In this document: in pieces, positions 43,809 through 52,274 of the stretch
Position numbering within the stretch: the stretch's first letter is position 1
How the letters are laid out: each line of letters opens with the position of its first letter
Source: Modicisalibacter sp033446685
GTDB lineage: Bacteria > Pseudomonadota > Gammaproteobacteria > Pseudomonadales > Halomonadaceae
DNA length: 64,000 nt
Reading direction: 5' to 3'
Assembly (NCBI RefSeq): GCF_033446685.1
Contig: NZ_JAWQLY010000002.1
Coordinates: forward strand, 372,001-436,000
Position numbers and translations under genes: made by a program
Notes under the pieces: generated by a model
Told to the model about the DNA's origin: nothing
Seen by the model: only the letters and a program-made list of their open reading frames with translations
Databases searched by the model: none

Positions 43809-45662
43809 ATGTGGCCCACCTTTACCCTTAATCGCCCGATGACCTGGATGGGTCTGGCCGCCTTGGCGGCGATGAGTTGGCTGCCGTTGGTGTCGCTGCG
43901 TCTGGCCGCGCTAGCCATGGTGCTGGTTGCCCTGCTCGACGGCTGGCGCCAGATCAAGCGCGAGCATCGCCGCCGCCAGCTCAGCGAAGAGGCGCTCAAG
44001 CTGTCCGGCGACGGGGTGATCATTTCCGACAAGCACAACCGCATCATCTGCGTGAACCCGGCCTTTACCCAGATCACCGGCTATACCCGCGAGGAAGTGC
44101 TGGGCCTGGACGCCTCGACGCTCTCTTCCGGGCGCCACGACAAGGCCTTCTACGAGCGCTACTGGCAGACGCTGGACGCCACCGGGCGCTGGGAAGGCGA
44201 AATCTGGAATCAGCGCAAGCATGGCGATCAGTATCCCGAATGGTTGCGGGTGCAGGCGTGCACCGGGGACAAGGGCCGGATCAGCCATTACGTCGGCCTG
44301 TTCACCGACATCTCCCGGCACAAGGCGCGCGAGCAGGATCTGCGGCGGATCGGCTTCGAGGACCCGTTGACCGGCCTGCCCAATCGCCGTCGGCTGCACG
44401 ATCTGCTCACTTCGCGGCTGCATCGGTTGCGCGCCGGCGAGGGGCTGGACATGGCGCTGATCGACATCGACGGCTTCAAGTCGATCAACGATGGTCTGGG
44501 TGTCGATTGCGGCGATCGTCTGCTGGCGCGCTTCGGCCAGCGGCTGGCGGCCTTCGTCGCCGGCGGCGTCGTCGGCCGGCTGGGCGGCGACGAGTTCATG
44601 GTGATCCGGACCACCACCTTCGACGATCATGAGAAGTGGGTTGCCGGATTGCGCGAGCATCTCAGCGAGCCGTTCGAGATCGACAGCAGCTCGCTGCGCC
44701 TGGGGCTGACCATCGGCAGTTGCCGGGCGCCCGACGACGGCAACGATTCGGGGGTGCTGTTCCAGCGCCTGGAGTCGGCGCTGTATTCGGCCAAGCGCCA
44801 CGGCCGCAATCACGACCGGCGCTTTCGGCCCTCGCTGGAAGTCGCCGGCGACCGCCAGCTGGCAATGGTCAACGACCTACGACGCGCCCTGGCCCAGGGC
44901 GATCAACTGGAGCTCTACTACCAGACCCAGCATCGTCTGAGCGACGGCGGCATGGTCGGCCTGGAAGCGCTGTTGCGCTGGCGCCATCCCGAGCTGGGCA
45001 TGGTCTCGCCGGGCGATTTCATCCCGCTGGCCGAGCGCCACGGTCTGATGACGGCGCTCGGCAACTGGGTCATCGAGCAGGCCGTCGCCCAACTGGCCAG
45101 CTGGTACGCCAGCGGCATGCCGCGAGTGCCGATCTGGGTCAACATCTCAGCACTACAGCTGATCCAGGGCGATCTCGAGTCGCGGCTGGCCGCAGCATTG
45201 GCCCAGCATCGCATGCCCGCGCGCATGCTCGGCCTGGAGCTTACCGAGTCGGTGCTGCTTGACGAGCGCGCGGGGGACATTTCGCCGCGTCTCGAGGCGC
45301 TGCGCGCCAAAGGCCATCCGATCGCCATCGACGACTTCGGCACCGGCTATTCCTCGATGGCTTATTTGAAGCGGCTGCCGATCGACAAGCTCAAACTCGA
45401 CCGCGCCTTCATTCGTGCGTTGCCCGAGGATGTCGCCGACGCCGCCATCGTTGCGGCGGTGCTGGCGATGGCCGAGGGGCTGGGCCTCGAAGTGGTCGCC
45501 GAGGGCGTGGAGACCCAGGCCCAGCGCGACTTCCTGGTCGCGCACGGCTGCCCCATCACCCAGGGCTTCCTGTTTGCTCGGCCGGAGCCGGCCGAGGCCA
45601 TCGAGGCGCGCTACATCAAGGCCGCATCGAATGCCTCGCTCAGGCCGTCGTCGGCGACCTGA
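43809..45662 (+). CDS. PAS-GGDEF-EAL cyclic-di-GMP signalling protein
   Basis: 617 residues. Two adjacent hydrophobic helices (about 11-45) anchor it in the membrane. A PAS domain with PAC (about 55-170) is followed by GGDEF (about 180-340, intact GGDEF at 259-263) and EAL (about 355-605). In the EAL domain the EAL triad (386-388), ELTES, DDFGTGYSS, KLDR and AEGVET are all present. Both cyclase and phosphodiesterase activity are therefore possible. The sensed signal is unknown. It is a single-gene unit between divergent fabA and the convergent light-associated operon. Confidence 0.93.
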   Translation: MWPTFTLNRPMTWMGLAALAAMSWLPLVSLRLAALAMVLVALLDGWRQIKREHRRRQLSEEALKLSGDGVIISDKHNRIICVNPAFTQITGYTREEVLGLDASTLSSGRHDKAFYERYWQTLDATGRWEGEIWNQRKHGDQYPEWLRVQACTGDKGRISHYVGLFTDISRHKAREQDLRRIGFEDPLTGLPNRRRLHDLLTSRLHRLRAGEGLDMALIDIDGFKSINDGLGVDCGDRLLARFGQRLAAFVAGGVVGRLGGDEFMVIRTTTFDDHEKWVAGLREHLSEPFEIDSSSLRLGLTIGSCRAPDDGNDSGVLFQRLESALYSAKRHGRNHDRRFRPSLEVAGDRQLAMVNDLRRALAQGDQLELYYQTQHRLSDGGMVGLEALLRWRHPELGMVSPGDFIPLAERHGLMTALGNWVIEQAVAQLASWYASGMPRVPIWVNISALQLIQGDLESRLAAALAQHRMPARMLGLELTESVLLDERAGDISPRLEALRAKGHPIAIDDFGTGYSSMAYLKRLPIDKLKLDRAFIRALPEDVADAAIVAAVLAMAEGLGLEVVAEGVETQAQRDFLVAHGCPITQGFLFARPEPAEAIEARYIKAASNASLRPSSAT

Positions 45663-46140
45663 GCGAGTGCCGTCGAGCCAGCCAGCCGCACACTGCCGCC
45701 CAGGCCAGTGCCTCGCCTGGCAGTAGCCAGGCGGCGAGTTCGACCTGCGCCAGCCGCGCCCCGCCGTAATAGGACAGCGGCCCACCGATCGCGCCACACA
45801 GCATGGCGAGCCATCGGTGCCGCCACAGCCCGGCCAGCGAATGGTCCACCAGGGTCCCGAACAGCGGCCACAGCGCCCACAGCCACAACGGTAGCGGCCA
45901 GGAACTGGCGGCGGTCGTGGCGAAGCCGCCCGCCAGCGCGAAGCCACCGTCAACGATCAGGCCGAGCAGTGCAAACCCGGCCAGCCTGCGCCACTCGCCC
46001 GCCAGCGCTAGCCAGTGCAGATGGATCGCCACCAGCACCGCGGCTATCGGTAGACCCACGGCATTGCCGCCCAGCACGCAACTCAGCCAGCCCATCTTGA
46101 AGGCGAGCGCATTGTAGACCGAGCGCCGGTGCAGGTTCAT
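45640..46140 (-). CDS. DUF2878 family membrane protein
   Basis: 166 residues with about five transmembrane helices, of the DUF2878 type. Recognisable parts are the N-terminal YNALAFKMGWLSCVLGG and WPLFGTLVDHSLAGL. Function is unknown. It is the last of eight same-strand genes and overlaps the cfa-like gene by 4 bases. Its 3' end overlaps the convergent GGDEF-EAL gene by 23 bases. Context suggests a membrane or lipid role. Confidence 0.82.
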   Translation of the reverse strand: MNLHRRSVYNALAFKMGWLSCVLGGNAVGLPIAAVLVAIHLHWLALAGEWRRLAGFALLGLIVDGGFALAGGFATTAASSWPLPLWLWALWPLFGTLVDHSLAGLWRHRWLAMLCGAIGGPLSYYGGARLAQVELAAWLLPGEALAWAAVCGWLARRHSLRSPTTA

Positions 46141-47417
46141 GGCTGGCCGGTGAGTGGCCTGCGCCGCGCCCCGGGCTTGGCCAGCAGCAACTGGCAGGTG
46201 CCGATAGAACGCTCGAGAAAGCCGCCTTCGCAATAGCACAGGTAATAGCGCCACAGGCGGATGAAGCGCTCCTCGTAGCCGAGCCTGCGAACGGTTTCCA
46301 GGTTGGCCTCGAAGCGCTTGCGCCACTCGCGCAGGGTGCGTGCATAGTGCGGGCCGATCTCCTCGAGATCGAGCAGGTTGAGCGTGGTGTGCCGCGTTAG
46401 CCCTGTGAGGATGGCGCTGTGTGACGGCAGGAAGCCGCCCGGGAACACATAGCGCTTGATGAAGTCGACGTCGCGCTTGGCGGCCTCGAAGCGCTGGTCG
46501 CGAATGGTGATCGCTTGCAGCGCGGCGAGGCCATCGTCGCTGAGCAGGCGATCCAGCGTCGCCAGGTAGGTGCCCAGGTACTGGTGACCGACGGCCTCGA
46601 CCATTTCCACCGAGACGAGCCGGTCGAAACGGCCCTCGAGCTCGCGGTAATCCTGCTGGAGCAGCGTGATGCGGTCCTCGAGTCCTTCCTCGGCGATGCG
46701 GCGGGCAGCGTACGCATGCTGCTCGGCGGAAAGGGTGGTGGTGGTGACGCGGCAACCGCGGGTTCGGGCGGCGTGGATCGCCAGCCCGCCCCAGCCGGTG
46801 CCGATCTCCAGCAGATGATTGTCGGCGCCGACGTCGAGCGCGTCGAGCAGCCGCTCCAGCTTGTAGGTCGAGGCCTCCTCGAGGCTCGCTTCGGCGTGCG
46901 GGAACAGCGCGCTCGAATACATGCGGTGACGTCGGTCGAGAAAGAGTTCGAACAGTTCGTTGCCGATGTCGTAGTGAGCGCTGATGTTGCGGCGCGAGCC
47001 GCGTGGCGTGTTGCGCTTGAGCGTGTGCCACGCCCCGAGCAGCCAGCGGGCGAACCGTGCGCTGCCGTTCTCGACCTCGCCGTTGACGCGTTCCAGGTTG
47101 GTCGCGAATAGCCGGATCAGCGTGACCAGGTCGTCGGTGTCCCAGTCGTCGTCCATGTAGGCCTCGCCGGCCCCCACGGTGCCGCCCAGCGCCAGGCGCC
47201 GCCAGGTGCGCTCGCGCTTCAGCGTGACGCGCACCGCGAGTGGCCCGCCGCGACCGAGCTGGTGGCATTCGCCGTCGGGCTCGATCAGCGTGATGCAGCC
47301 GCCCTCGAACCGGTCGAGCTGGGCCAGCAGGCGCGGCTTGAGCCAGCGCGTCAGCCTATCGATGCTCGATGCGGCGGGTTTGGCGGGGCGCGCAGCGGGC
47401 GGGCGAAGCGAGGTCAT
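46137..47417 (-). CDS. Cyclopropane-fatty-acid-synthase-family methyltransferase
   Basis: 426 residues. A SAM-binding motif (LLEIGTGWGGLAIHAA, about 202-217) and the CFA-family YDIGNELFELFLD and MYSSALF are present. The C-terminal YCEGGF (Cys about 396) corresponds to the catalytic Cys region of Cfa. It methylates double bonds of membrane phospholipid acyl chains, giving cyclopropane or, in related UfaM-type enzymes, methyl-branched or furan precursors. The surrounding FAD oxidoreductase and DUF1365 genes resemble the photo-oxidative-stress set, so a UfaM-like role is possible. Confidence 0.9.
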   Translation of the reverse strand: MTSLRPPAARPAKPAASSIDRLTRWLKPRLLAQLDRFEGGCITLIEPDGECHQLGRGGPLAVRVTLKRERTWRRLALGGTVGAGEAYMDDDWDTDDLVTLIRLFATNLERVNGEVENGSARFARWLLGAWHTLKRNTPRGSRRNISAHYDIGNELFELFLDRRHRMYSSALFPHAEASLEEASTYKLERLLDALDVGADNHLLEIGTGWGGLAIHAARTRGCRVTTTTLSAEQHAYAARRIAEEGLEDRITLLQQDYRELEGRFDRLVSVEMVEAVGHQYLGTYLATLDRLLSDDGLAALQAITIRDQRFEAAKRDVDFIKRYVFPGGFLPSHSAILTGLTRHTTLNLLDLEEIGPHYARTLREWRKRFEANLETVRRLGYEERFIRLWRYYLCYCEGGFLERSIGTCQLLLAKPGARRRPLTGQP

Positions 47418-48202
47418 GGCGAATTCTCCCGATGGCCGGAATCGCGGCGATGATGAACGTAGACCGGTACTCGCTTGACCCATAGACGCAGCGCCTCGAA
47501 GTGAATCGCGGCGACGGTCTTGAGGCTCATCCAGGGCTGGCGGGACAGCGTCTCGAGCAGTACGCGGCGGGTTGCCGGTCGTGCCGTCAGCGTCAGGGTG
47601 GCGTCGAAATGGCGTGCGCCCTCCTGCCAGTTCTCCATGTGCAGGTAGAGGCGTTCGCCGGGGGCGTTGAAGCGCCAGCGGTAGTCCATGTTCATGGGGT
47701 TGAACGGCGACACGTGCAGGGCCTTGGTGAACGTCGCGCCGTGCAGGTGACGGGCGGGATCGACGGCGCAGGCGTAGACGTGGCGTTCGCCCCAGGGCGT
47801 GTTGGTGACCTCGCCGATGACCGCACGCAGCCGCTCGTGGCGGTCATAGACGTAGTAAAGGGTGAGCGGGTTGAAGGCCACGCCGCACAACCGCAATTGG
47901 GCGAGCATGCAGACCCGGCCGTCCGCCGCCGCGGCCAGTTCGCCGCCCAGTTCGCTAGCCAGGCGTTCGCGTACCGCCTGCTTGAGCGGCCGATCGTGAG
48001 GGGCCAGGTAGTCCTCGCGGCGAAAGCGCGCCAGGGCGCTGCGCTGCGCACTGAAGCCGGGCACGTGGGTGAACAGCTGCGGCAGTTCGTCGAGGTCCAG
48101 CCAGGCCATCCACAGCTGGTAGCTGAAGACGTGTCCGCACGGCACGAAGCGCCGGTGGCGGAGCTGGCCACGGTAGATGCAACTGCGCGGCATGGCGATC
48201 AT
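47414..48202 (-). CDS. DUF1365 family protein
   Basis: 262 residues. Clear DUF1365 features are YRGQLRHRRFVPCGHVFSY, VAFNPLTLYYVYD, NTPWGERHVYAC and FTKALHVSPFNPMNMDYRW. The family almost always sits between an FAD oxidoreductase and a CFA-type methyltransferase, as here, and is thought to act in fatty-acid modification; the mechanism is unknown. It overlaps both neighbours by four bases. An ATG at 48193 is an alternative start. Confidence 0.9.
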   Translation of the reverse strand: MIAMPRSCIYRGQLRHRRFVPCGHVFSYQLWMAWLDLDELPQLFTHVPGFSAQRSALARFRREDYLAPHDRPLKQAVRERLASELGGELAAAADGRVCMLAQLRLCGVAFNPLTLYYVYDRHERLRAVIGEVTNTPWGERHVYACAVDPARHLHGATFTKALHVSPFNPMNMDYRWRFNAPGERLYLHMENWQEGARHFDATLTLTARPATRRVLLETLSRQPWMSLKTVAAIHFEALRLWVKRVPVYVHHRRDSGHRENSP

Positions 48203-49506
48203 GGTGTCGTCTCCCCATGGGCGTGGCGGACGCTTTCGCCGGCCTCCGGCTGCAAGGCGCGGGCCACGCGCAGGGCGCTCCAGACGCCATCCTCATGGAA
48301 GCCGTTGCGCCAGTAGGCACCGCAATAGTGGGTGCGCAACCGCGGTTGCGAGATCTCGGCATGGCGTGCCCGGGCCATCTCACCTTCGCGAGTGAAGGTG
48401 GGGTGCGCGTAGCTATAGCGTCCAAGCACCTGCGCGGGGTCGATCGCCGCGGTGTCGTTGAGCGTCACGCAGAAGGTGGCGGGCGCCGACAGCCGCTGGA
48501 GGATGTTCATGTTGTAGGTCACCGCGGCCCGCGCCTCGTCGGCGCGTCCGTCGAGGCGATAGTTCCAGCTCGCCCAGGCCCGGCGCCGGCGCGGCAACAG
48601 CCCGGTGTCGGTATGCAGCACGACCTCGTTGTCGCGGTAGGGGATGGCGCCTAATATCTCGCGCTCGGCCGGACTGGGATCGCCGAGCAGCGCGAGTGCC
48701 TGGTCGGCGTGACAGGCCAGCACCACCTGGTCGAATCGCGCCGCGCCCAGCGCCGTGTCGAGATCGACGCCGCCTGTGTCGCGACGGATGCGCGAGACCG
48801 CGCAGCGCTGATGAATGCGCTCGGCGTAGCGGCGGGCCAGCGCCGGAATATAGCCGCTCGAGCCGCCGACCAGGGTCCGCCATTGTGGCCGGTCGCCGAG
48901 CGACAACAGGCCATGGTTGCGAAAGAAGCGCACGAAGAATGCCGCCGGAAAGCGCGCCAGGTCGGTGATGCTCGCCGACCAGATGGCCGCGCCCATGGGC
49001 AGCAGGTAGCGCCTGCGGAAGTCGGCGCCATAGCCGGCGGCGTCGAGATACTCGCCCAGCGTGGTCGCCGGAGCGAGCCGCCCGGCGTCGAGATCGTCGC
49101 TGGCCGTGCGGTTGAAGCGCAGGATGTCGGCGAGCAGGCGATAGAAGGGCGGGCTGATGAGGTTGCGGCGCTGGGCGAACAGCGAGCGCAGGCTATGGCC
49201 GTTGTATTCGAAGTCGCGGTGGGTCTCGTGCACAGAAAAGCTCATTTCGGTGGCTTGCGAGGCGACGCCGAGCTCTTCCAGCAGGCGCTGAAAGTGAGGA
49301 TAGGTGCGGTCGTTGAAGACGATGAATCCGGTGTCGATGGCGTAGTCGCGACCCGCCAGCGACACCTCGACGGTGGCGGTATGCCCGCCCAGGCGCGGCT
49401 CGGCCTCGAACAGCGATACCCGGTGGTGCGCTGACAGATAGTGGGCGGCGCTCAGGCCGCTGATTCCGCTGCCGATCACGGCAATACGCTGCGCGCCACC
49501 CATCAC
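48199..49506 (-). CDS. FAD-dependent (amine-oxidase-like) oxidoreductase
   Basis: 435 residues. N-terminal dinucleotide loop G12-S-G14-I-S-G17 followed by LFEAEPRLGGHTATV, as in the amine oxidase/phytoene desaturase group. Substrate-domain landmarks are DTGFIVFNDRTYPHF and TLVGGSSGYIPALARR. The C-terminus has HYCGAYWRNGFHEDG. In clusters of this kind the enzyme is proposed to desaturate or oxidise modified fatty acyl chains. It is translationally coupled to both neighbours. Confidence 0.88.
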   Translation of the reverse strand: MMGGAQRIAVIGSGISGLSAAHYLSAHHRVSLFEAEPRLGGHTATVEVSLAGRDYAIDTGFIVFNDRTYPHFQRLLEELGVASQATEMSFSVHETHRDFEYNGHSLRSLFAQRRNLISPPFYRLLADILRFNRTASDDLDAGRLAPATTLGEYLDAAGYGADFRRRYLLPMGAAIWSASITDLARFPAAFFVRFFRNHGLLSLGDRPQWRTLVGGSSGYIPALARRYAERIHQRCAVSRIRRDTGGVDLDTALGAARFDQVVLACHADQALALLGDPSPAEREILGAIPYRDNEVVLHTDTGLLPRRRRAWASWNYRLDGRADEARAAVTYNMNILQRLSAPATFCVTLNDTAAIDPAQVLGRYSYAHPTFTREGEMARARHAEISQPRLRTHYCGAYWRNGFHEDGVWSALRVARALQPEAGESVRHAHGETTP

Positions 49507-50315
49507 GAGCCCGCCTTCGCAGTGCGGTTGCGTCCGGCGATATACCGTCCCAGGCGCAGGCGCAGCGTCGGCGGCAGGATGCCCAGCAGCTTGACCAGGC
49601 GCGTGAAGCGCTGCGGAAAATGCACATCTAGTGTGCGCCGCTCGAGACCGGCGAGAATCGCATCGGCAGCGCTATCGGCGTCGAGGCGCATGGGCATGGC
49701 GAAATCGTTGCGCGCGGTGAGCGGGGTCTCGACAAAGCCGGGATGGATCACGCTGACGTCGATCGCCTCGTCGGCCAGGTCGATACGCAGCGACTCGAGA
49801 AAATGGCTGAGCGCGGCCTTGGACGCGCCATAGGCTTCGGCCCGCGGCAACGGCAGGTAGGCCGCGGCGCTGGATACCGCGGCCAGCAGCGGACGGCTGG
49901 CGCTTTCGTCGCGGGCGCGGCGCAGCAACGGCAGGCCGGCGTCGACGACTTTCAGCGCGCCGTGCAGATTGACCTCCAGCACGCGCTCGACCAGCGCCAG
50001 GTCGAAATGGCGGACGTCGAGATACTCGCAGATACCCGCGTCGTGCAGCAGCAGGTCGAGGCCGGCGAACGCCGTGTCGATGCGGCGGGCGGCCTCGGCG
50101 ACCGAGTCGCGATCGGTAATGTCGCAGGGTACGACCAGCGCGTTCGGGTAGCCGCTGGCCAGTCGCTCGAGCGTCTCGCGACGACGCGCGCTGAGCGCCA
50201 CGCGGTGGCCCTGGGCGAGCAGCCGCCGGGCCAGCGCCAGGCCGATGCCCGAAGTAGCGCCGGTCAGCCAGATGCGTCGCTGTCCGCTCAACACCGTCAT
50301 CTCGACTCTCCTCAT
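49503..50315 (-). CDS. Short-chain dehydrogenase/reductase
   Basis: 270 residues, classical SDR. Cofactor loop TGATSGIG (18-25), catalytic Ser in AAVSSAAAYLPL and YxxxK in AYGASKAALSHF. Substrate is unknown. An internal ATG at 50300 would also be acceptable and fits the family better. It overlaps the FAD gene by 4 bases and belongs to the conserved light/stress-associated gene set. Confidence 0.87.
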   Translation of the reverse strand: MRRVEMTVLSGQRRIWLTGATSGIGLALARRLLAQGHRVALSARRRETLERLASGYPNALVVPCDITDRDSVAEAARRIDTAFAGLDLLLHDAGICEYLDVRHFDLALVERVLEVNLHGALKVVDAGLPLLRRARDESASRPLLAAVSSAAAYLPLPRAEAYGASKAALSHFLESLRIDLADEAIDVSVIHPGFVETPLTARNDFAMPMRLDADSAADAILAGLERRTLDVHFPQRFTRLVKLLGILPPTLRLRLGRYIAGRNRTAKAGS

Positions 50316-50344
50316 CAGTGTGGCGCTCGACGATCGGGCCGCCG

Positions 50345-50773
50345 TCAGGCCAGGCGCCGCTTGAGCCAGCGAATCGCCGTGCCGAGCAGAGGCAGGTGCT
50401 CGTAGAGCAGGGCGCCGGCATCGAAGTAATCGTGGTGTTCGCAGACCCGGTCGCCCCGGAAGCGCAATCGCGAACAGCCTTCTATCGCTACCCGACGGCC
50501 ACCGGCCAGCCTTGGATGCACCAAGGTCAGCGTCCAGCAGACGAACGCCTGGTCACCTTGCCGCTGGCGCTGTGCAAACTCGAAGTGGGCGCTTTCGAGG
50601 TTGGCGTAGAGTGAGTCGAAGTAGCCGGTCAACGCCGCGATACCCTCGATCCGTTGAAAGGGATCGATGAAGCGGATATCCGCAGTGTAAATTTCGGGTA
50701 GGTGTTTTGTACAGCTTTTGTCCAACTTATTGTAGAAGGCGCAAAAGGCCTCCAATGGCGGGTCGACGGCCAT
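50345..50773 (-). CDS. NTF2-like (SnoaL-type) protein
   Basis: 142 residues of the cystatin-like NTF2 fold: FYNKLDKSCTKHLPEIYT, DIRFIDPFQRIEGIAAL, GYFDSLYANLESAHFEF and HPRLAGGRRVAIEGCSRLRF. Such proteins act as small enzymes or ligand-binding partners; the substrate is unknown. ATG 50773 follows CAGGAGAC. It lies between phr and the SDR gene, whose product it may serve. Confidence 0.82.
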   Translation of the reverse strand: MAVDPPLEAFCAFYNKLDKSCTKHLPEIYTADIRFIDPFQRIEGIAALTGYFDSLYANLESAHFEFAQRQRQGDQAFVCWTLTLVHPRLAGGRRVAIEGCSRLRFRGDRVCEHHDYFDAGALLYEHLPLLGTAIRWLKRRLA

Positions 50774-50823
50774 CGCTGTCTCCTGTCGTGTAGGGCGGTG
50801 AACCGACCTGCGCCGGCGGCGGG

Positions 50824-52239
50824 TCAGTCGCTGGAAAGCGCCTTGAAGGCGTCGAGCGCCCGGGCGCGGGCGGCCTTGTGATCGACGATCGGCGCCGGGT
50901 AGCGGTTGCCGTCGAGGGTTTCGCGAGGTGGGGCGTGCCGCGCCCTGGCCGGTAGCTCGGCGAGCTCGGGCAGGTAGCGCGCGATGAACCGGCCGTCGGG
51001 GTCGAAGCGGCTGGCCTGGGTGGTGGGATTGAAGATACGAAAGTAGGGGGCTGCATCGGTGCCCGTCGACGCCGCCCATTGCCAGCCACCATTGTTGGCG
51101 GCGAACTCGCCGTCGACCAGGTGGCGTAGGAAGAACGCCTCGCCGCGCCGCCAGTCGATCAGCAGATGCTTGGCCAGGAACATCGCCGTCACCATGCGCA
51201 GGCGATTGTGCATCCAGCCGGTCTGCACCAGCTGACGCATCGCGGCGTCGACCAGCGGATAGCCGGTGCGGCCCTCGCACCAGGCGGCGAAGCGCTCGTC
51301 GTCGCGGTGCCAGGCGAGCTTGTCGGTATGCGCCTGGAAGGGCCGGTAGCGGCATACCTCGGGAAAGCCGACGACGATGTGACGGTAGAACTCGCGCCAC
51401 ACCAGTTCATTGACCCAGCTGGTCAGCCCCTTGTCGCCATCGCCGAGGTGGCCATCGTTCTCGCTCATCGCGGCCTGCAGGCACTGGCGCGGCGAGATCA
51501 TGCCCAGCGCCAGGTAGGGCGACAGCTCGCTGGTACCGGCCAGCGCCGGAAGGTCGCGCTGTTCGGCGTAGTGACGTGCACGGAAGCGCAGAAAGCGCGC
51601 CAGGCGATCGGCGGCGGCTTCCTGGCCGGCGGGCCACAGCGCGGCATCGACCGGGCGCTCCGCGTACTCGGGCGCTTCGGGCAGGGGATCGCCGGCGATC
51701 GGCTGGCGAGGCTGGACGGCGGGCGTATCGCGCAGCGCCAGGCGGTCATCATCGATCTGGCGGTGCCAGGCCTTGGCGAACGGCGTGAAGACCCGGTAGT
51801 AGTCGCCCTGGCCGGTGAGCAGTTCTCCCGGGGCGAAGGCCACCGCGTCGGTATAGCCGTGCACGCTGAGGCCGGCCGCCTCGCAGGCCTGGCGTACCGC
51901 GGCGTCGCGGCGGCGCTCGTCGAGCGGATACTCGCGATTGAAGTGCAGCGCCTCGGCGTCGTGTTCGCGGGCCAGCGCGGCGAGCATCCGCGGCGCGGCC
52001 TCGAATCGGCCGATATCGCGCTGGATGAGCGGAATGTTGAGCCCGGCCAGGGCATCGCGCAGGCCCTCGACACCGCGGCGCAGGAAGTCGATCTTGTTGG
52101 CGCCGTGGCCATGGCCGCGCCACTGCTCGGGTGCGTGCAGGAAGACCGCGACCACCGGGCCGCGCCGAGCTGCAGCGGCCAGCGCGGTATTGTCGAGGGT
52201 GCGCAAGTCGCTACGAAACCACATCAATTGGCGGGCCAT
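50824..52239 (-). CDS. phrB: Deoxyribodipyrimidine photolyase
   Basis: Light-driven repair of cyclobutane pyrimidine dimers, 471 residues. The N-terminal antenna-binding domain starts LMWFRSDLRTLDNTAL. The C-terminal FAD domain includes TSWVNELVWREFYRHI, GYPLVDAAMRQLVQTGWMHN and WQWAASTGTDAAPYFRIFNP, all typical of class I CPD photolyases. It follows merR by 35 bases and is probably induced with it. Confidence 0.95.
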   Translation of the reverse strand: MARQLMWFRSDLRTLDNTALAAAARRGPVVAVFLHAPEQWRGHGHGANKIDFLRRGVEGLRDALAGLNIPLIQRDIGRFEAAPRMLAALAREHDAEALHFNREYPLDERRRDAAVRQACEAAGLSVHGYTDAVAFAPGELLTGQGDYYRVFTPFAKAWHRQIDDDRLALRDTPAVQPRQPIAGDPLPEAPEYAERPVDAALWPAGQEAAADRLARFLRFRARHYAEQRDLPALAGTSELSPYLALGMISPRQCLQAAMSENDGHLGDGDKGLTSWVNELVWREFYRHIVVGFPEVCRYRPFQAHTDKLAWHRDDERFAAWCEGRTGYPLVDAAMRQLVQTGWMHNRLRMVTAMFLAKHLLIDWRRGEAFFLRHLVDGEFAANNGGWQWAASTGTDAAPYFRIFNPTTQASRFDPDGRFIARYLPELAELPARARHAPPRETLDGNRYPAPIVDHKAARARALDAFKALSSD

Positions 52240-52274
52240 CCGCGCCTCCTGTCGCTGGTTGAGGGCCGCTTGCG

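Noticed and set aside
50707..50725. TTGTACA-TGTCCAA element resembling the merR palindrome
   Set aside because: It lies inside the 5' coding part of the NTF2-like gene, is imperfect, and has no promoter hexamers at correct spacing; probably chance.
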